This document shows, in pieces, positions 53,277-63,990 of a DNA stretch of 64,000 bases. Below the pieces are notes generated by a model. That model was not told the origin of the DNA. It searched no databases and was given only the letters and a program-made list of their open reading frames with translations. This DNA is from Manduca sexta (lineage: Eukaryota; Arthropoda; Insecta; Lepidoptera; Sphingidae). Both the position numbers and the translations under genes were made by a program. Position 1 is the first letter of the stretch; every line of letters begins with the position of its first letter. The DNA lies in contig NC_051137.1 of NCBI RefSeq assembly GCF_014839805.1, forward strand, positions 7,987,170 through 8,051,169, in the 5' to 3' direction.

Positions 53277-53400
53277 CCCCTTATTCATAGACGCTTTTTA
53301 TCTAAGGACGGAGTAAAGCTGTGAAAACAAGTCTGTTTCTCAGTACTGATGGCATGGCAGCCTTCGCAGTGCGGAGCCATACGGCCGTTGTGATTGACTA
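53277..53400. repeat. MITE-like dispersed fragment
   Basis: Contains 'cttattcatagacgc', 'ctaaggacggagtaaagctg' and 'atacggccgttgtgattg', an order I associate with short dispersed lepidopteran elements. The terminal repeats cannot be confirmed here. Confidence 0.35.
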
Positions 53401-53794
53401 ATATTGGTGTATCTCAATATACAGGTTACGTTTACCTGTGTACCTATTATAATTTTAACGTCGAAAGGTGAAATCAACAACACGAGAGACCGAATTCAAA
53501 TAATAACGGCGCGTCCGAGTTTACCGCGTATATGTCTGTTTTCGATGGGTGTTTGTGTCAGCAAAAGGATTTTGTCATCGCATATCAATTGCTACGATTT
53601 TTTATAATTGGAATTTACTTTGTACGAAGTCCAGCCTTATACCAGCAACTAGTATAAAACTTTCAAGCAGGCACAGCCGCGTGCATATTGACTGGTAGTA
53701 TTTTTATTTTGACACCTTTTGTTAGTATTTCAATAATATTTCATTAATATGTTCCCAATTTTTATAAAAATATTTCAGAACTTCTTCGCGCAGA
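53401..53794. other. No gene seen
   Basis: No recognisable coding region or repeat between the MITE-like fragment and the diverged SINE copy. Confidence 0.35.
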
Positions 53795-53950
53795 TGTAAA
53801 GTACGAATGCAGTGCTGAGTTCTCAGGTTCGATCCCCTAGTCAGTTAAAATTCTATTTTGGATTTCTGCTGTACATCAGTATTAATCTAGAATTTTACCC
53901 GAAACGGTATGGAATACACACGGTGGATAGTGGAAGATCTAAATTCGGCA
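53795..53950 (+). repeat. tRNA-derived SINE, family B, diverged copy
   Basis: Contains 'gcagtgctgagttctc', the B-box 'aggttcgatcccc' and 'ggaatacacacggtgg', matching the order of the 35-kb copy. The middle is diverged or deleted. Confidence 0.5.
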
Positions 53951-54074
53951 TAAACAAGCTCCTCGCTAATTTCATCATTCAGTTACGAGACTTTCCCGCC
54001 CTCACACCCACCACTACAACTCCTGTAAGCCAGGATCAGCAGTGGCACGCATTTTATGACACCGAGCAGTGAAG

Positions 54075-54349
54075 CTCGGCGAATCTCAGGGAAAACTAAT
54101 ATGTCATTATCCCGCAACGAAATTAATCAAATAGAAAGATAGGGAGGAGTTGGAAATATTAATTGTCCACTTCCCTCCAGAGCAATGCGGGTGACAAAAT
54201 CATGATGTAAGGAAGCGATTTAACCTCAAGGATAGGGACGTTTACAACTAGATAAGCTAGTTATAAAGCACCACGGATAAAATTAAATGAAAGGGTCCTA
54301 TCACATGAGCTGTTAGATTTGATTACAATAGGCATGGCAAAAACGCCGG
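54075..54349. other. Unassigned; possibly LINE 3' untranslated region
   Basis: Lies directly downstream, on the minus strand, of the R1-like fragment and could be its 3' tail. No poly(A) or target-site duplication was found to confirm this. Confidence 0.3.
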
Positions 54350-55255
54350 AAAGCACGGAAATTCCGTCTAGTCTCAACAAGGTCCATGTAGTAAGTATAC
54401 AACCCCAGATGTTATTTGCATACTGTTTAACATGATGTTGCGCTCTTCATGCCAGAGACCACACTCCCAAAGTACGTGATGAGCAGATTGTTCAACTTCG
54501 TAACCAGGTGTAGAGCATGGGCACGCAGGAGAATCAACCAGCCTAAATGAGAACAGTTTACCCTTAAAATTACCATGGCCGGTAAGGAATTGCGATACAC
54601 AGTAATCTATTTCTAGCCAAGTTTTAATTAGGCGATCGCGAACGTACGGAAAGTATTTATATAAATGACGTCCTTTCGAAGACGAGTCCCACCTACATTG
54701 CCATTCATTTAATAACTCATTGTGTACATCAGTGTACGGTTTAAATATTCTATCGATTCTTAAGAGCTCGCGAGACGTAAGAAACTTTTTATTCATATCC
54801 TCTCTGGTTGAGTAATACATAGCGGCGCGACGCTATGCCTCCAAATAGACAGGGAGTACACTCGCGAGGACAGGCAAAGCTTCTGTACTAACAGTTCTAT
54901 ACGCCTTGCACAAAAATATCAACGCCAATCGTTGACTTTGGAGCAGTTTCCTGCGCACAGCACCGATAGTTGCCCTATCGGCCCATACAGGTGATCCGTA
55001 TGTAATGCAGGCTAAGTAAGTCGCTCCATAAATGATTTTGAGCGTAGTGAAAGACAGTCCCCACGTAGAGGTCGATATCCTTGTCAAGGCGTTAAAGTTA
55101 CGTTTTGATTTTTCCCCGAGGTTTTTTATATGCTCCAGAAAGGAAAAATTTCGTTCTAAAATCAAACTTAAATAACAAACCGATTCTTTCCTTTTTACAA
55201 CAATATTATTAAATTTTATTCGCGGCGGTGATTTTAATATACCTTTTAAAAGCAG
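54350..55255 (-). pseudogene. R1-like non-LTR retrotransposon fragment (ORF2 C-terminal part)
   Basis: A minus-strand frame running from about 55255 to 54374 encodes the part after the reverse-transcriptase palm. It includes 'ESVCYLSLILER', 'THGSP'-type context ('ACITYGSPVWADRAT') and a C-terminal CCHC-like knuckle ('CPCSTPGYEVEQSAHHVLWEC' region, about 54515-54455). These are hallmarks of R1/I-group LINEs. The two open parts lie in the same frame and are split by one in-frame TAG at 54835-54833. No endonuclease or RT catalytic core is present, so this is a 5'-truncated dead copy. The exact family cannot be assigned. Confidence 0.75.
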
Positions 55256-55259
55256 TTGG

Positions 55260-56810
55260 AACGTTCATCATTCAGTTGTATTAAACAACTTTTCCTTTAA
55301 TATCAACTAGGATTTGCTTGGGGCTTCACACAGGTGTAAACATTTCCAGCAATAAAAGTTCCACTGTAATTTTTTTTAACTAATAAGTAGGTACCCTATA
55401 GAACAATCCTATAATAATATTATGTTATTTCAAGATTAAAAACACGGTCTGTGTGAGAAAATCGATAAAAAAATAAGGTATCTGCGTTTATTTCTAACAA
55501 ACATCCAAATAATATGTATGTAAACATCATAATATTTTCGCAAACTCACACATTCATGTTAATATGAGTAAAAGTAAGATTTCAGTAGAATAGGTAGTAT
55601 ATCTATATTATACTTACGTTACGTCGTACCACAGTCAATCGCTTAATAGTGTTTTACCATGAATGCAAGCATGTGGCTCCTCGATACCTAGGAAAATCTT
55701 TTGAAGTTGCATCGGATCTGAATTTTGGCGGGTATTGTATGTACAAAAAGACGCCGGGATAAGATTAACTTGGAAAATATAAATGCGGGATGAACATACA
55801 ACTTGCTACATAAGATGGTAAATAAGTAGGTACTATTTTTGTAATCTCAAGCCTATCGCCATTTATGTAGATATCTACCGAGCACATTTCCACACTCCTA
55901 CTGGTACATAATAATGAACAAATAAACCGACGAGACAACAATCTTATCGATTATACCTACTATCCAACATTACCATGGAGTCAGTATAAAAACAGAAATA
56001 GTAAATAAGTAGTTAGATATAATTAGATGTATTTTATAATTATTTTGTTCCCTGATTGCACCTCTGCCTATCCCTCAAAGACATGATATTATCTGCAATG
56101 ACGTAACTATACCGTAAGGCCCATAGAGTATTTATTTCATTGAATGGGGTGCTCTGAACTCACCAGTGCTGCCAATAAAAATATATATTGATTTTTCCGG
56201 TGATCTTTTTGGTCCCCAAGATACAAAAATGTAATGTTGAAAATAATATGAGTTCTAACAAAAGCCTATTTTTTTTTTCTTAAAACTGCGATGTTGTTAA
56301 TCGGTTCTCTTCCACTTTAATCAGACGCCCTCATAAGCCGAGGAGCATTTTACCCATGATGTCACCCTGTTGATATCCCACTGGATATGTGCTTGTCCTA
56401 ATTTGTTTGCAATAGTTATTAGTTATAAAGAAACTAAATTACAATACTTCCAACCGTTTTCCTGTCTATTTGATTTGAAAAGAAATGATACTTAAAAATG
56501 ATATTTTTAAAACGTTGCGTTATATCTAGTATTTCAACTGTTAATGATTTCCCGTAGTAATTCGGAATGTCGAAGAGGATTACACGGTATCATTTCGTAT
56601 ACAGTTGCTGTCAAAATGACATTAATGGCATTGACATTTGGCAGCAAGAAGCAACAGTAAATAAAAATTGGTATCAAGGCACTCATTATCATACCTACCT
56701 ATATTATTCCTTTGATTGGTAACGAATAATAAATTGTTGATCGAAGTTACGTGTAAATTGAAAATAATAAATAAGTATGATATCAATAAGTACCTAGTAA
56801 CTAATTTACA
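55260..56810. other. No gene seen; upstream region of BCDIN3D
   Basis: AT-rich, with no recognisable coding region. The last few hundred bases are presumably the BCDIN3D promoter, but no TATA box or initiator stands out. A short piece at about 56318-56400 is less AT-rich and may be repeat-derived. Confidence 0.4.
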
Positions 56811-57542
56811 ATGAAGAGTGAAAGTGCCAACAATGCAAATGATCTCAGTTACATGGGCAGCGACCCTGGCGCTGTAAAACATGGAAACTTCATCAATTAT
56901 TACAAATTTCACAACGTGGACCAGCGAATTAACAATTTACACCCAGAAATGCTGCCAAAAATAAATTCCAATGAGATATACTGTTTGGACATCGGTTGTA
57001 ATACTGGAGAACTAACTAAAAGTCTAGTGGTCTATTTAAAAACAAATTATCCAAACACTAATATTAACATACTAGGAATAGACATAGATCCGACACTAAT
57101 ACAGAGAGCTAATGAAACTAATAACGTTCCTGGCATATCTTACATGACATCAAACATAATGAATGAAACAGATCGTTTAGATATTCATAAATATTTAGAA
57201 ACACATGGAAAACAAAAATTCGATATTATATTTTGCTTTTCTGTAACCATGTGGATACATTTAAATAATGGAGATGATGGTTTGCTCGAATTTTTGAGAT
57301 ATATCAAATCATTGACCAAAGTTATTATTATTGAACCCCAACCTTGGAACTGTTACAGAAATGCCCAGCGAAGAGTGAAGAAATCAGGAAGTTATTTCGA
57401 ACATTATGAAAACCTCACCATAAGAGGTGATGTTGACAAAACTATTGAAAATATATTGGGTGAAAAGCCACACACAAAAGTTTATGAATCCCTCTATTCC
57501 TCATGGAACAGAAAAATTAAAAGTTTTATGATGGCTTTATAG
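56811..57542 (+). CDS. BCDIN3D: RNA 5'-monophosphate methyltransferase (BCDIN3D family)
   Basis: Intronless frame of 243 residues. BCDIN3D enzymes use S-adenosylmethionine to methylate the 5'-monophosphate of RNAs. In animals the known targets are tRNA-His and some pre-miRNAs, in the cytoplasm. Visible motifs: the N-terminal signature 'GSDPGAVKHGNFINYYKF' (17-33), the SAM-binding motif I 'LDIGCNTGELT' (59-69), the acidic post-motif II 'GIDIDP' (89-94), 'FSVTMWIHLNNGDDGL' (143-158), typical of Bin3-type enzymes, and 'EPQPW' (175-179). The conserved 'ILGEKPHTKVYES' and a basic C-terminus follow. Length is somewhat below the human protein, mostly at the ends. AATAAA starts 11 bases after the stop. 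The gene converges with the BAP18 homologue, stop codons being 143 bp apart. The ATG is the first in frame and directly precedes the conserved region. Confidence 0.95.
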   Translation: MKSESANNANDLSYMGSDPGAVKHGNFINYYKFHNVDQRINNLHPEMLPKINSNEIYCLDIGCNTGELTKSLVVYLKTNYPNTNINILGIDIDPTLIQRANETNNVPGISYMTSNIMNETDRLDIHKYLETHGKQKFDIIFCFSVTMWIHLNNGDDGLLEFLRYIKSLTKVIIIEPQPWNCYRNAQRRVKKSGSYFEHYENLTIRGDVDKTIENILGEKPHTKVYESLYSSWNRKIKSFMMAL

Positions 57543-57552
57543 TGGGAGCAAT

Positions 57553-57558
57553 AATAAA
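57553..57558 (+). promoter_or_regulatory. Polyadenylation signal of BCDIN3D
   Basis: AATAAA 11 bases downstream of the BCDIN3D stop. This would give a very short 3' UTR, consistent with the converging neighbour ending at 57686. Confidence 0.5.
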
Positions 57559-57685
57559 AAAGAAAAACCATTGCAATAACTAAAATTCTATTCACTAATT
57601 AAATACACATTTACTTAAGATAAAATACAATAATGTTTGAGATATATTCTGAATATAATATGAGAAATGATCATTGAACATACAT

Positions 57686-60004
57686 TTAAGTTGCAACTTC
57701 TTCAGTGCTAGATTCAAATTCTAATTTGACATCTCCGCCTAAGGTGTCCACATCCATTTCTGTTTCCTGAGCATTCAGCATATTCAGTGTAACCTGGAAA
57801 TATATTATGTATTAAAATTTATAGACCAATTTTTGTTTGGTTTAGCATTCATTCTGTAATAATGATATGATGACAAAAATATTATATTGAACATTGGCCT
57901 TACTAATAAAATGAACTTTTGTATACATTTGTCATAATTATTCTAGACATTCTTTCATTCTTCAGCATGCCAAAAGCAAAATACAATCAAAGAAAAAAAA
58001 TCGCAATACATAAGCTGTGTCTATATTTACTCAAACAATTTGACCCCTTAATAAGTCAAAATCTATTTAACATAAACACATTAAATTTAGTTTATTTCTT
58101 AAAAGCCCAAAGGTTATAATTCTAAAAATTATTGGATGATAATTTTTTTTGATGACTGGAATAGTGCCGTGCTAAGCGCAAAAGCGGTATGTTAGGGAAA
58201 CCTTATTTTGAGTGAAGTTTTTTAAGTAAAACTGAGATAGAGAAAACTCTTAACGTTTTTAAACAAATTCTAAACAAGATACCATTATTTAGGCAAGTTT
58301 TTATAATGGGCATTTCTTTAAGCTACCTAACACCATAAAAATCAAGATTTTGATTTTTTTTGAGATACTGCTTTTGAGCTTAGCATGGCAGAATACACAA
58401 CCACTTATAAAAATGTTTGATTATTTATTCAATTATGATATGGAGATAGGCCCCCTATCACATCATGGAATGGAACACATATGGCGAATAGTGAGTGTCC
58501 TGATGGCACATCTGTCTACCACTTCAGGCATAAAGGTGTGGTGTGTGTTAATTTGTTATAATCATTCTGAAAGTTTCATACTAGTTTGGTTTATTTGGAC
58601 ACAACTAGATTGAACTTCTATACTAAAGACATTAGTGATCACCTGTTGTGATACAGGGTTATGTATGTTATGTTGGGCTTGTACCATTGATGCAGAACCA
58701 GCTGCTGCTCGATCGTCAGCCAATTTCCTCTTCACTGGAGTCTTTTGCTGCACACTGAAACATCACAATTAGACCATAAGACATTATAATTACATTTAAT
58801 ATAAGCAGTCAATCAAGTTTAAATAAATTAAGAATAAAAATAAACATCACTACATAATATTAAACAAAGCCACTGCCATATTTGTCTGTGTGTCTGAACA
58901 TAATAAACTCAAAAACTATCCAACGGATTTTTATATTGTTTTCACCAATGGACAGAGTGATTCAAAACAAAGGCTTATATGTATAATCATTAATTTATGT
59001 GTACATTGTCTGAAATATGACTATGGTTGTAGATGTAAGAAAAAATATGAAAAAACTAAACTGACATTGAGGTTTCATTAAACATACAGTCTAGAATTGT
59101 TTCTCTTTTATAAATCTACAAAAAAGTCGACAATGGCATATAACTTTTAAGGATAGCTTACTATAACAATTTTATATTTTAAAAATGTTCACACACTTGT
59201 AATTGGAAAGTTATTTAAGCAGATACACAATATTAATGCATTCAAAAGGTCTGCCACTGACACAATACACATAATCCAATAAAATACATGAAAAAATAAA
59301 AGGTGTATATGCTCTGCTACCTATGCAAAGTTGTGGTAGCTAGTTTAAGCATATGAATAATCTCTATATTACAGAAATCTTATGTAAATCATAAGCACAC
59401 AGTCAGTAACTAGCCACAGCAACATGATTGGATGTCAAGTTAAATTTACAAATCTTTGTATAAAATACAAATGCTGAATATGCTCATACCTCCAAATTTA
59501 GTAAATTATCTACTAATTTATTTATTCATTTTATTTAAGTTTTTATTTTGCGCTTAAAACTTTGATACTATTACCAAATTTTTTGATGCCAATAGGATTA
59601 ATTTTGTTCTCGCTCTCAGGAAGGGCTCGAATATACTTTCAAAATATATTATTTTAAGAACTACCAATAGCCAGGATTATTGCAAATTATACATATTTCT
59701 TTGGAATAACGCACATTTATCCTCTTTGGATACATTAAGGACAATTACCTAGGTGTCGATTCTGCAAGTGGGTGTAGTAACATGGTCATTTCTGCTAGCT
59801 TATTAAATGCTGCACCTGCTTCAGTAAAAATTTCGCCAACCTGTAATTTATAATTGGGTAGTTAAAGAGACTAAGGATAGTGTTTGTTATAAATAGCTAC
59901 CATAATAATAAATGAATGTCTAAAATAGATAAAGAGGAAGAAAAAGTCCTAAATCACTACATGATAGACATTTAAATACATACTTTTGCCGCTGAATTAT
60001 TCAT
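57686..60004 (-). CDS. BAP18: BAP18-like chromatin-complex subunit, SANT segment absent
   Basis: Four exons: 60004-59984, 59840-59749, 58754-58643 and 57793-57686. All borders are GT-AG and all phases fit, giving 110 residues. Residues 1-38 carry the BAP18 N-terminal block ('VGEIFTEAGAAFNKLAEMTM' at 8-27, then 'LLHPLAEST'). BAP18 is a small nuclear subunit shared by the NURF remodeller and MLL1 histone-methyltransferase complexes. Residues 42-50 ('KTPVKRKLA') match the basic segment that follows SANT in the family, and 'VTLNMLNAQETEMDVDTLGG' (76-95) matches the acidic C-terminal part. The SANT domain expected between residues 38 and 40 is not encoded in exon 2, exon 3 or, as far as I can see, in the 994-bp intron between them. 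Exon 1 has only seven codons. The intron between exons 3 and 4 holds a SINE fragment. The gene diverges from NUFIP1 and converges with BCDIN3D. Confidence 0.85.
58437..58545 (+). repeat. SINE family B fragment inside a BAP18 intron
   Basis: Contains 'ggagataggccccctatcac' and 'atcatggaatggaacacata', matching the 3' half of family B (8310-8370). It lies in intron 3 of the BAP18 gene, antisense to it. Confidence 0.65.
58870..58990 (+). repeat. Fragment related to the 52.2-kb repeat
   Basis: 'aataaactcaaaaactatcc' followed by 'aacggatttttat' parallels the repeat at 52205-52425. It lies in intron 2 of the BAP18 gene, the intron in which the SANT exon would have been expected. Confidence 0.5.
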
Positions 60005-60708
60005 GACCCTTTATAAATAATGGCTATTAGCTGGAACTACACTCTTCGGCCTAATCCTTTTAGTTGTCACCAATAATATTTTCAGAAAACAAATTATTCA
60101 AAAAGAGAAAAATTTAGATGAAAAAATTGTAAACATAAAAACTGTGGTAATAAACCAATGACATAAACACCTCAAATGACACTTGACAGCTGATAAATTT
60201 TTTTTTTTTTTTTTATAATTCGTCCTTATAGGACAGGCTATAGTCTTACGACCATACTGCCTAGTCTTACGTATTTCTTTTCTTCAAATTTAAATTCTTA
60301 ATATATTGTCTTTCGTAAGAATGACAGCTGATAAAGGCTGGACAGGGCTGGGCATACTAATCCAAGTGCATTCTGAATTCAAACACTATACAATATAAAA
60401 ATCCAATACAACTCTGTCTTACCGGGTTAATTCACACACTTTCAGTTTTCAGAAAGCTATTTAGTTGTTAAAAAAATGTAGCAATCCATTATCGATATGT
60501 ACTCATAATCTTACTCAAACCTAGACATATTACTTGTGTTACTTTGACAGCTATCACAGCCTAACAGCGGTTGTCAAATTTTACGAAGTATTATGATAAA
60601 TAAGAACGATGTTATCAGAGTAAGTGTGTTTTGATCCGTGGATTGTATGATAAATATATTGTGAATCTACATATTTGGGAAAAATTAAAAAAGGTTGAAA
60701 GAAATAAA
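60005..60708. promoter_or_regulatory. Divergent promoter region of BAP18 and NUFIP1
   Basis: The two start codons are 704 bp apart and point away from each other. The NUFIP1-proximal half (about 60480-60640) lacks an obvious TATA box. The BAP18-proximal half is interrupted by a small retro-insertion at 60198-60321. Sharing of promoter elements is inferred from the layout only. Confidence 0.5.
60184..60335 (-). mobile_element. Small retro-insertion with a 14-bp target-site duplication
   Basis: TGACAGCTGATAAA occurs at 60184-60197 and again, identical, at 60322-60335. Between them a 124-bp insert starts (plus strand) with a T run of about 17. The insert therefore lies on the minus strand with a 3' poly(A) tail. 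It reads like the 3' end of a 5'-truncated LINE or a SINE mobilised by one ('gcctgtcctataaggacgaa' next to the tail). Perfect duplications and an intact tail suggest a recent event. Confidence 0.85.
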
Positions 60709-63519
60709 ATGTTTAGACCGGCACATCCAAGAGTAATGAACCATCGTCCTCGTTTTAATGTACAACAGAATTTTCAATGGCGAAGACCTCCAGCACCACG
60801 TGCATTTTATGGAAGTAATAACGATTTCCGCCCTAGACCGGCACAAATGTTACAAAACGCCAATCTAGAACATTGGTGCGAAACGTGCGATAGAGGTTTT
60901 CCCACTGAAAATCTTTTAATAGAACACAAATCACAACATCAGGTAATTTGGTATATTTTTTTTATCCCCTTTAAAACCATGATAGAGAAAGAGTATTAGG
61001 AAAAATTCTCGAAAAAATGTTTCAAGTTCGTAAATTGTATTAAAAGTGCTATTAGTCAAATATTATAAATGATAAAATAATATCGACAAGTGCAAAGTAA
61101 ATGAAGCCATCTACACATTCACATTTTTTTTTACTGCATTATTATGTTAATTACACAAAACTCTAAAATTTGAGTCCTTTTAATGATTCTTATTAATCTT
61201 AGAATGTAAATAAAACTAACTACAACTTCACTGCATAAATTTGTACAAAATATTTTATATATTGGGTTAATAGCCTTTTAACTATTATTATTTACTTGTT
61301 TTACAGTCTTTTATTCTATAACTATATATTTCACTTAATATAACTCAGATTATCATATTTTATATGTTTATTTGAGATAATTAAAAACTCAGTCAGATCC
61401 CACCAAGTAATTAACTCATATGGCATAATTTAAAACATGATGTACTGCAACTGTAACTGTAACTGCAAAATAAACTTAAATAAGATCAAAGTATATTTAC
61501 CAACTTACAATATAAATGGCTAGGAGTATAAATGTATAATTTTACTGATAAATTAAAAAAAATGCATTTTTTTTTCTTTTTAGAAGCTCTCTTGTAAACT
61601 AGGTTTTTTGCAGATAAACTTTTTTACTTTGCACCCAATATAGTAATAGTAAAATGACTAGTATATTATTTACTAATAGTAGAATGTTAATGTAGATTTA
61701 TGGCCAATTACTTTATTGTCAGTAACAGTGAAAGTTACTATTAATTTTGGCTAAATTATGTTCTTTGGATTATGACATCTCTTCCAGTTTTTATTTTACC
61801 AGTCTATAAAAATCTGGCTCCTAATAAAGCATATTATTTTCAAAGTAATATAAACTTTTGACACCTTGTTTCTTATTCCAGAAATGCAACATAGATGGTT
61901 GTCAGTTTGTTGCCCACCCAAAGGTGATAACAAAACATATTCAAATGCAACATTCATCAGGTTTATTCAAAAAAATATCAAATCTCAATAATCCTGAGGA
62001 AATAAAAAAATGGAGAGAAGAAAGGAAAAGAAATTTCCCTACTAGATCCAATATTGAAAAGAAGGCAGCAGAATTGAAGGAAAAAATAGATAGGGGTGAA
62101 AAAATGGGGTTGAAACATACACAAAGGCCTAGAGATGCAAAACAAGGTAATACTTTTGTTGTACTAAATGTCATAATATATAGTTTGCTTGTCTGATTAT
62201 GATCAGACGAGCAAACTATGCTACAACTGTCTCAGTACAGAATCTAAACTAATCACAAAGTTCTTGGTTCTGTAATCTGATCCTTAACTGTTATCTGAAA
62301 CATTTCATATCCAGTCACTTAATATTCAATAATTGCACTGGCTCAATGTCCTTCAAAGTGTAGAACAAAAATGCTAATACACTGCTGCTTGGTTCTATAA
62401 ATATATTATAATTGTATAAACTATAAGAAAAGATAATCATATAAATTGTAAATGGTTATTACAACTAGTGGTCATCCAGTGGTTGAAATTCAACTTATAC
62501 ATAAATTTTACTTCTCTGTGCTCCTTCTTTATTAGGTTTAATTATGCTAACTCTCATATTCCTTAGTGTTAGCAGTGTGTTTGAAAAGGTGTAGACATTT
62601 TTTTCTTCACATATTCATACTTATATAGATTATTGGTTGTTATTCTTACTGTTTATCTATTTTTTGTAATACTGTTAAATTGTTGATCATTACAATGAAA
62701 TAAATCAGTACCCTTTTTAAAATTTCAGGTAACAAAAGAAAATTGGTGCCAGGTTTTAAACATCATAATGACAGAAAAGACTTTAAAAAGAAGAAAATAT
62801 GTAATGCAAATAATGAAGATGAAGTGAAAAATAAGCCAACAAATAAAAAAAATGCTGACAAGTATTTACCACCTGTGGAAGAGAGAAGGATCCCTCAATT
62901 TGGTGGTATACAGGGGCTTATAACTGGTACTGAAGATAAAGATGATGCAGAAGAAACAGATAGTAATTTAATAATTGAAGATGATGATAATGAAAGATTT
63001 ATAAATAATTCAAAAGAAATAGCTAATTCAAATGAACCAGTCCTTTGTGGAGCTTTGGTTTCACTTATGTGCCAATATGGGTCATCAGATGAAGAAGATA
63101 ACAATACAGTAGATACTCAGGCACCAACAACCTTAAAAGACACCAACATAATAAAAAATAAATCAGACAGTAAGAGTCAGAGCAAAGAAAATAAAGAAAA
63201 TTTTGAAGTTCATAAACTATCTAGTGATCACAGTAGTACACTACATGATGATAATGACAGTGGTCCTGAAGAAGTTAAGGTAGAGAAAAGTATTGAAGTT
63301 GAGGGTGATGAAGCTTCTTCAAAAGAAATCACAAAACAGATGAAGAAAAGACATCTAGATAAAAAAGAAATTAAACATGTTATTAATTCTAGGAGACAAA
63401 AATCAAAATTACCTTCTACACTTCTACAAAAATTATTATTTAAAGAAATTCAATATGAGCGCAATATGGTACTTCAATGTATAAGGTACATAGTAAAGAA
63501 TGACTTCTTCGATAAATAA
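60709..63519 (+). CDS. NUFIP1: NUFIP1-like box C/D snoRNP assembly factor
   Basis: Exons: 60709-60942, 61882-62146 and 62729-63519, with GT-AG borders in consistent phase, giving 429 residues. NUFIP1 is a nuclear RNA-binding protein that works with the R2TP/HSP90 system. It holds SNU13 (15.5K) during box C/D snoRNP assembly and in mammals also serves in ribosome autophagy. Visible parts: an Arg/Pro-rich N-terminus; a C2H2 finger 'WCETCDRGFPTENLLIEH' (56-73); a second Cys/His region (80-102); and the conserved 'NPEEIKKWREERKRNFPT' (115-132), which is the SNU13-binding segment in the family. A Lys-rich and acidic linker follows, and the C-terminal 'LLFKEIQYERNMVLQCIRYI' resembles the ZNHIT3-binding end. 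The first in-frame ATG is 60709. An upstream ATG at 60609 is followed by a stop and a donor-like CAGA|GTAAGT, so a non-coding or alternative first exon is possible. AATAAA overlaps the stop at 63515-63520. Confidence 0.93.
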
Positions 63520-63684
63520 ATAAATCATACTCATTTAATTTGAGAGTTTGGACACATTTGGCTTAGTTCTTATTTCGGCATTTGCAAACCTGTAAAATTC
63601 ATTTTTTTATCCAACTCGGTTTTAGGAGTTGCAAGTAACTAAGCAGGAAGTTAAATAATTTATTATTTTCATAAACATTGCGCG

Positions 63685-63990
63685 TTGACTAGGGCGCTAG
63701 GACCAACCACCCAAAGTGGCAACAGCCCAGTTAGTGATGGAAGGGACCACTAAGACAAAGAGAGGTCAATTTTGTAAAGTTGTGTTTCTTTGTGAACTAT
63801 TGCTTGCTTTGACGGTAAATGAAAACATCGTTAGGAGACCTTCATACCTGAGAAGCTCTTCGTAAGAATTTCGAAGTTATGTGAAGTTACCCAAGGTCAG
63901 TCTGGTGAACTATGGCTTCAACTCCCTCAGTAGAGGACGCTCGTGCACAGCTGTGGGACAATATATAGTGCAAGGCTGATATTATTTAAT
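63685..63990 (+). repeat. SINE family A-related, diverged copy at the window edge
   Basis: Shares 'tttgtgaactattgcttgct', 'catacctgagaag', 'aatttcgaagttatgtgaag', 'ccctcagtagagga' and 'ggctgatattatt' with family A. The head region is different and the copy is strongly diverged. The 3' end may run up to the window edge. Confidence 0.6.

Noticed and set aside
56622..56912. Minus-strand open frame of 96 codons
   Set aside because: Overlaps the start of BCDIN3D, whose family signature is clear. The minus frame shows no domain.
60480..60600. First BAP18 exon at the minus-strand ATG near 60528 (reads MSRFE)
   Set aside because: Its donor would be phase 2, but exon 2 needs phase 0. The ATG at 60004 with donor AAA|GTATGT gives the right phase and the family-like start MNNSAAK.
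62895..63104. Minus-strand open frame of 69 codons
   Set aside because: Antisense shadow of the acidic part of NUFIP1 exon 3.
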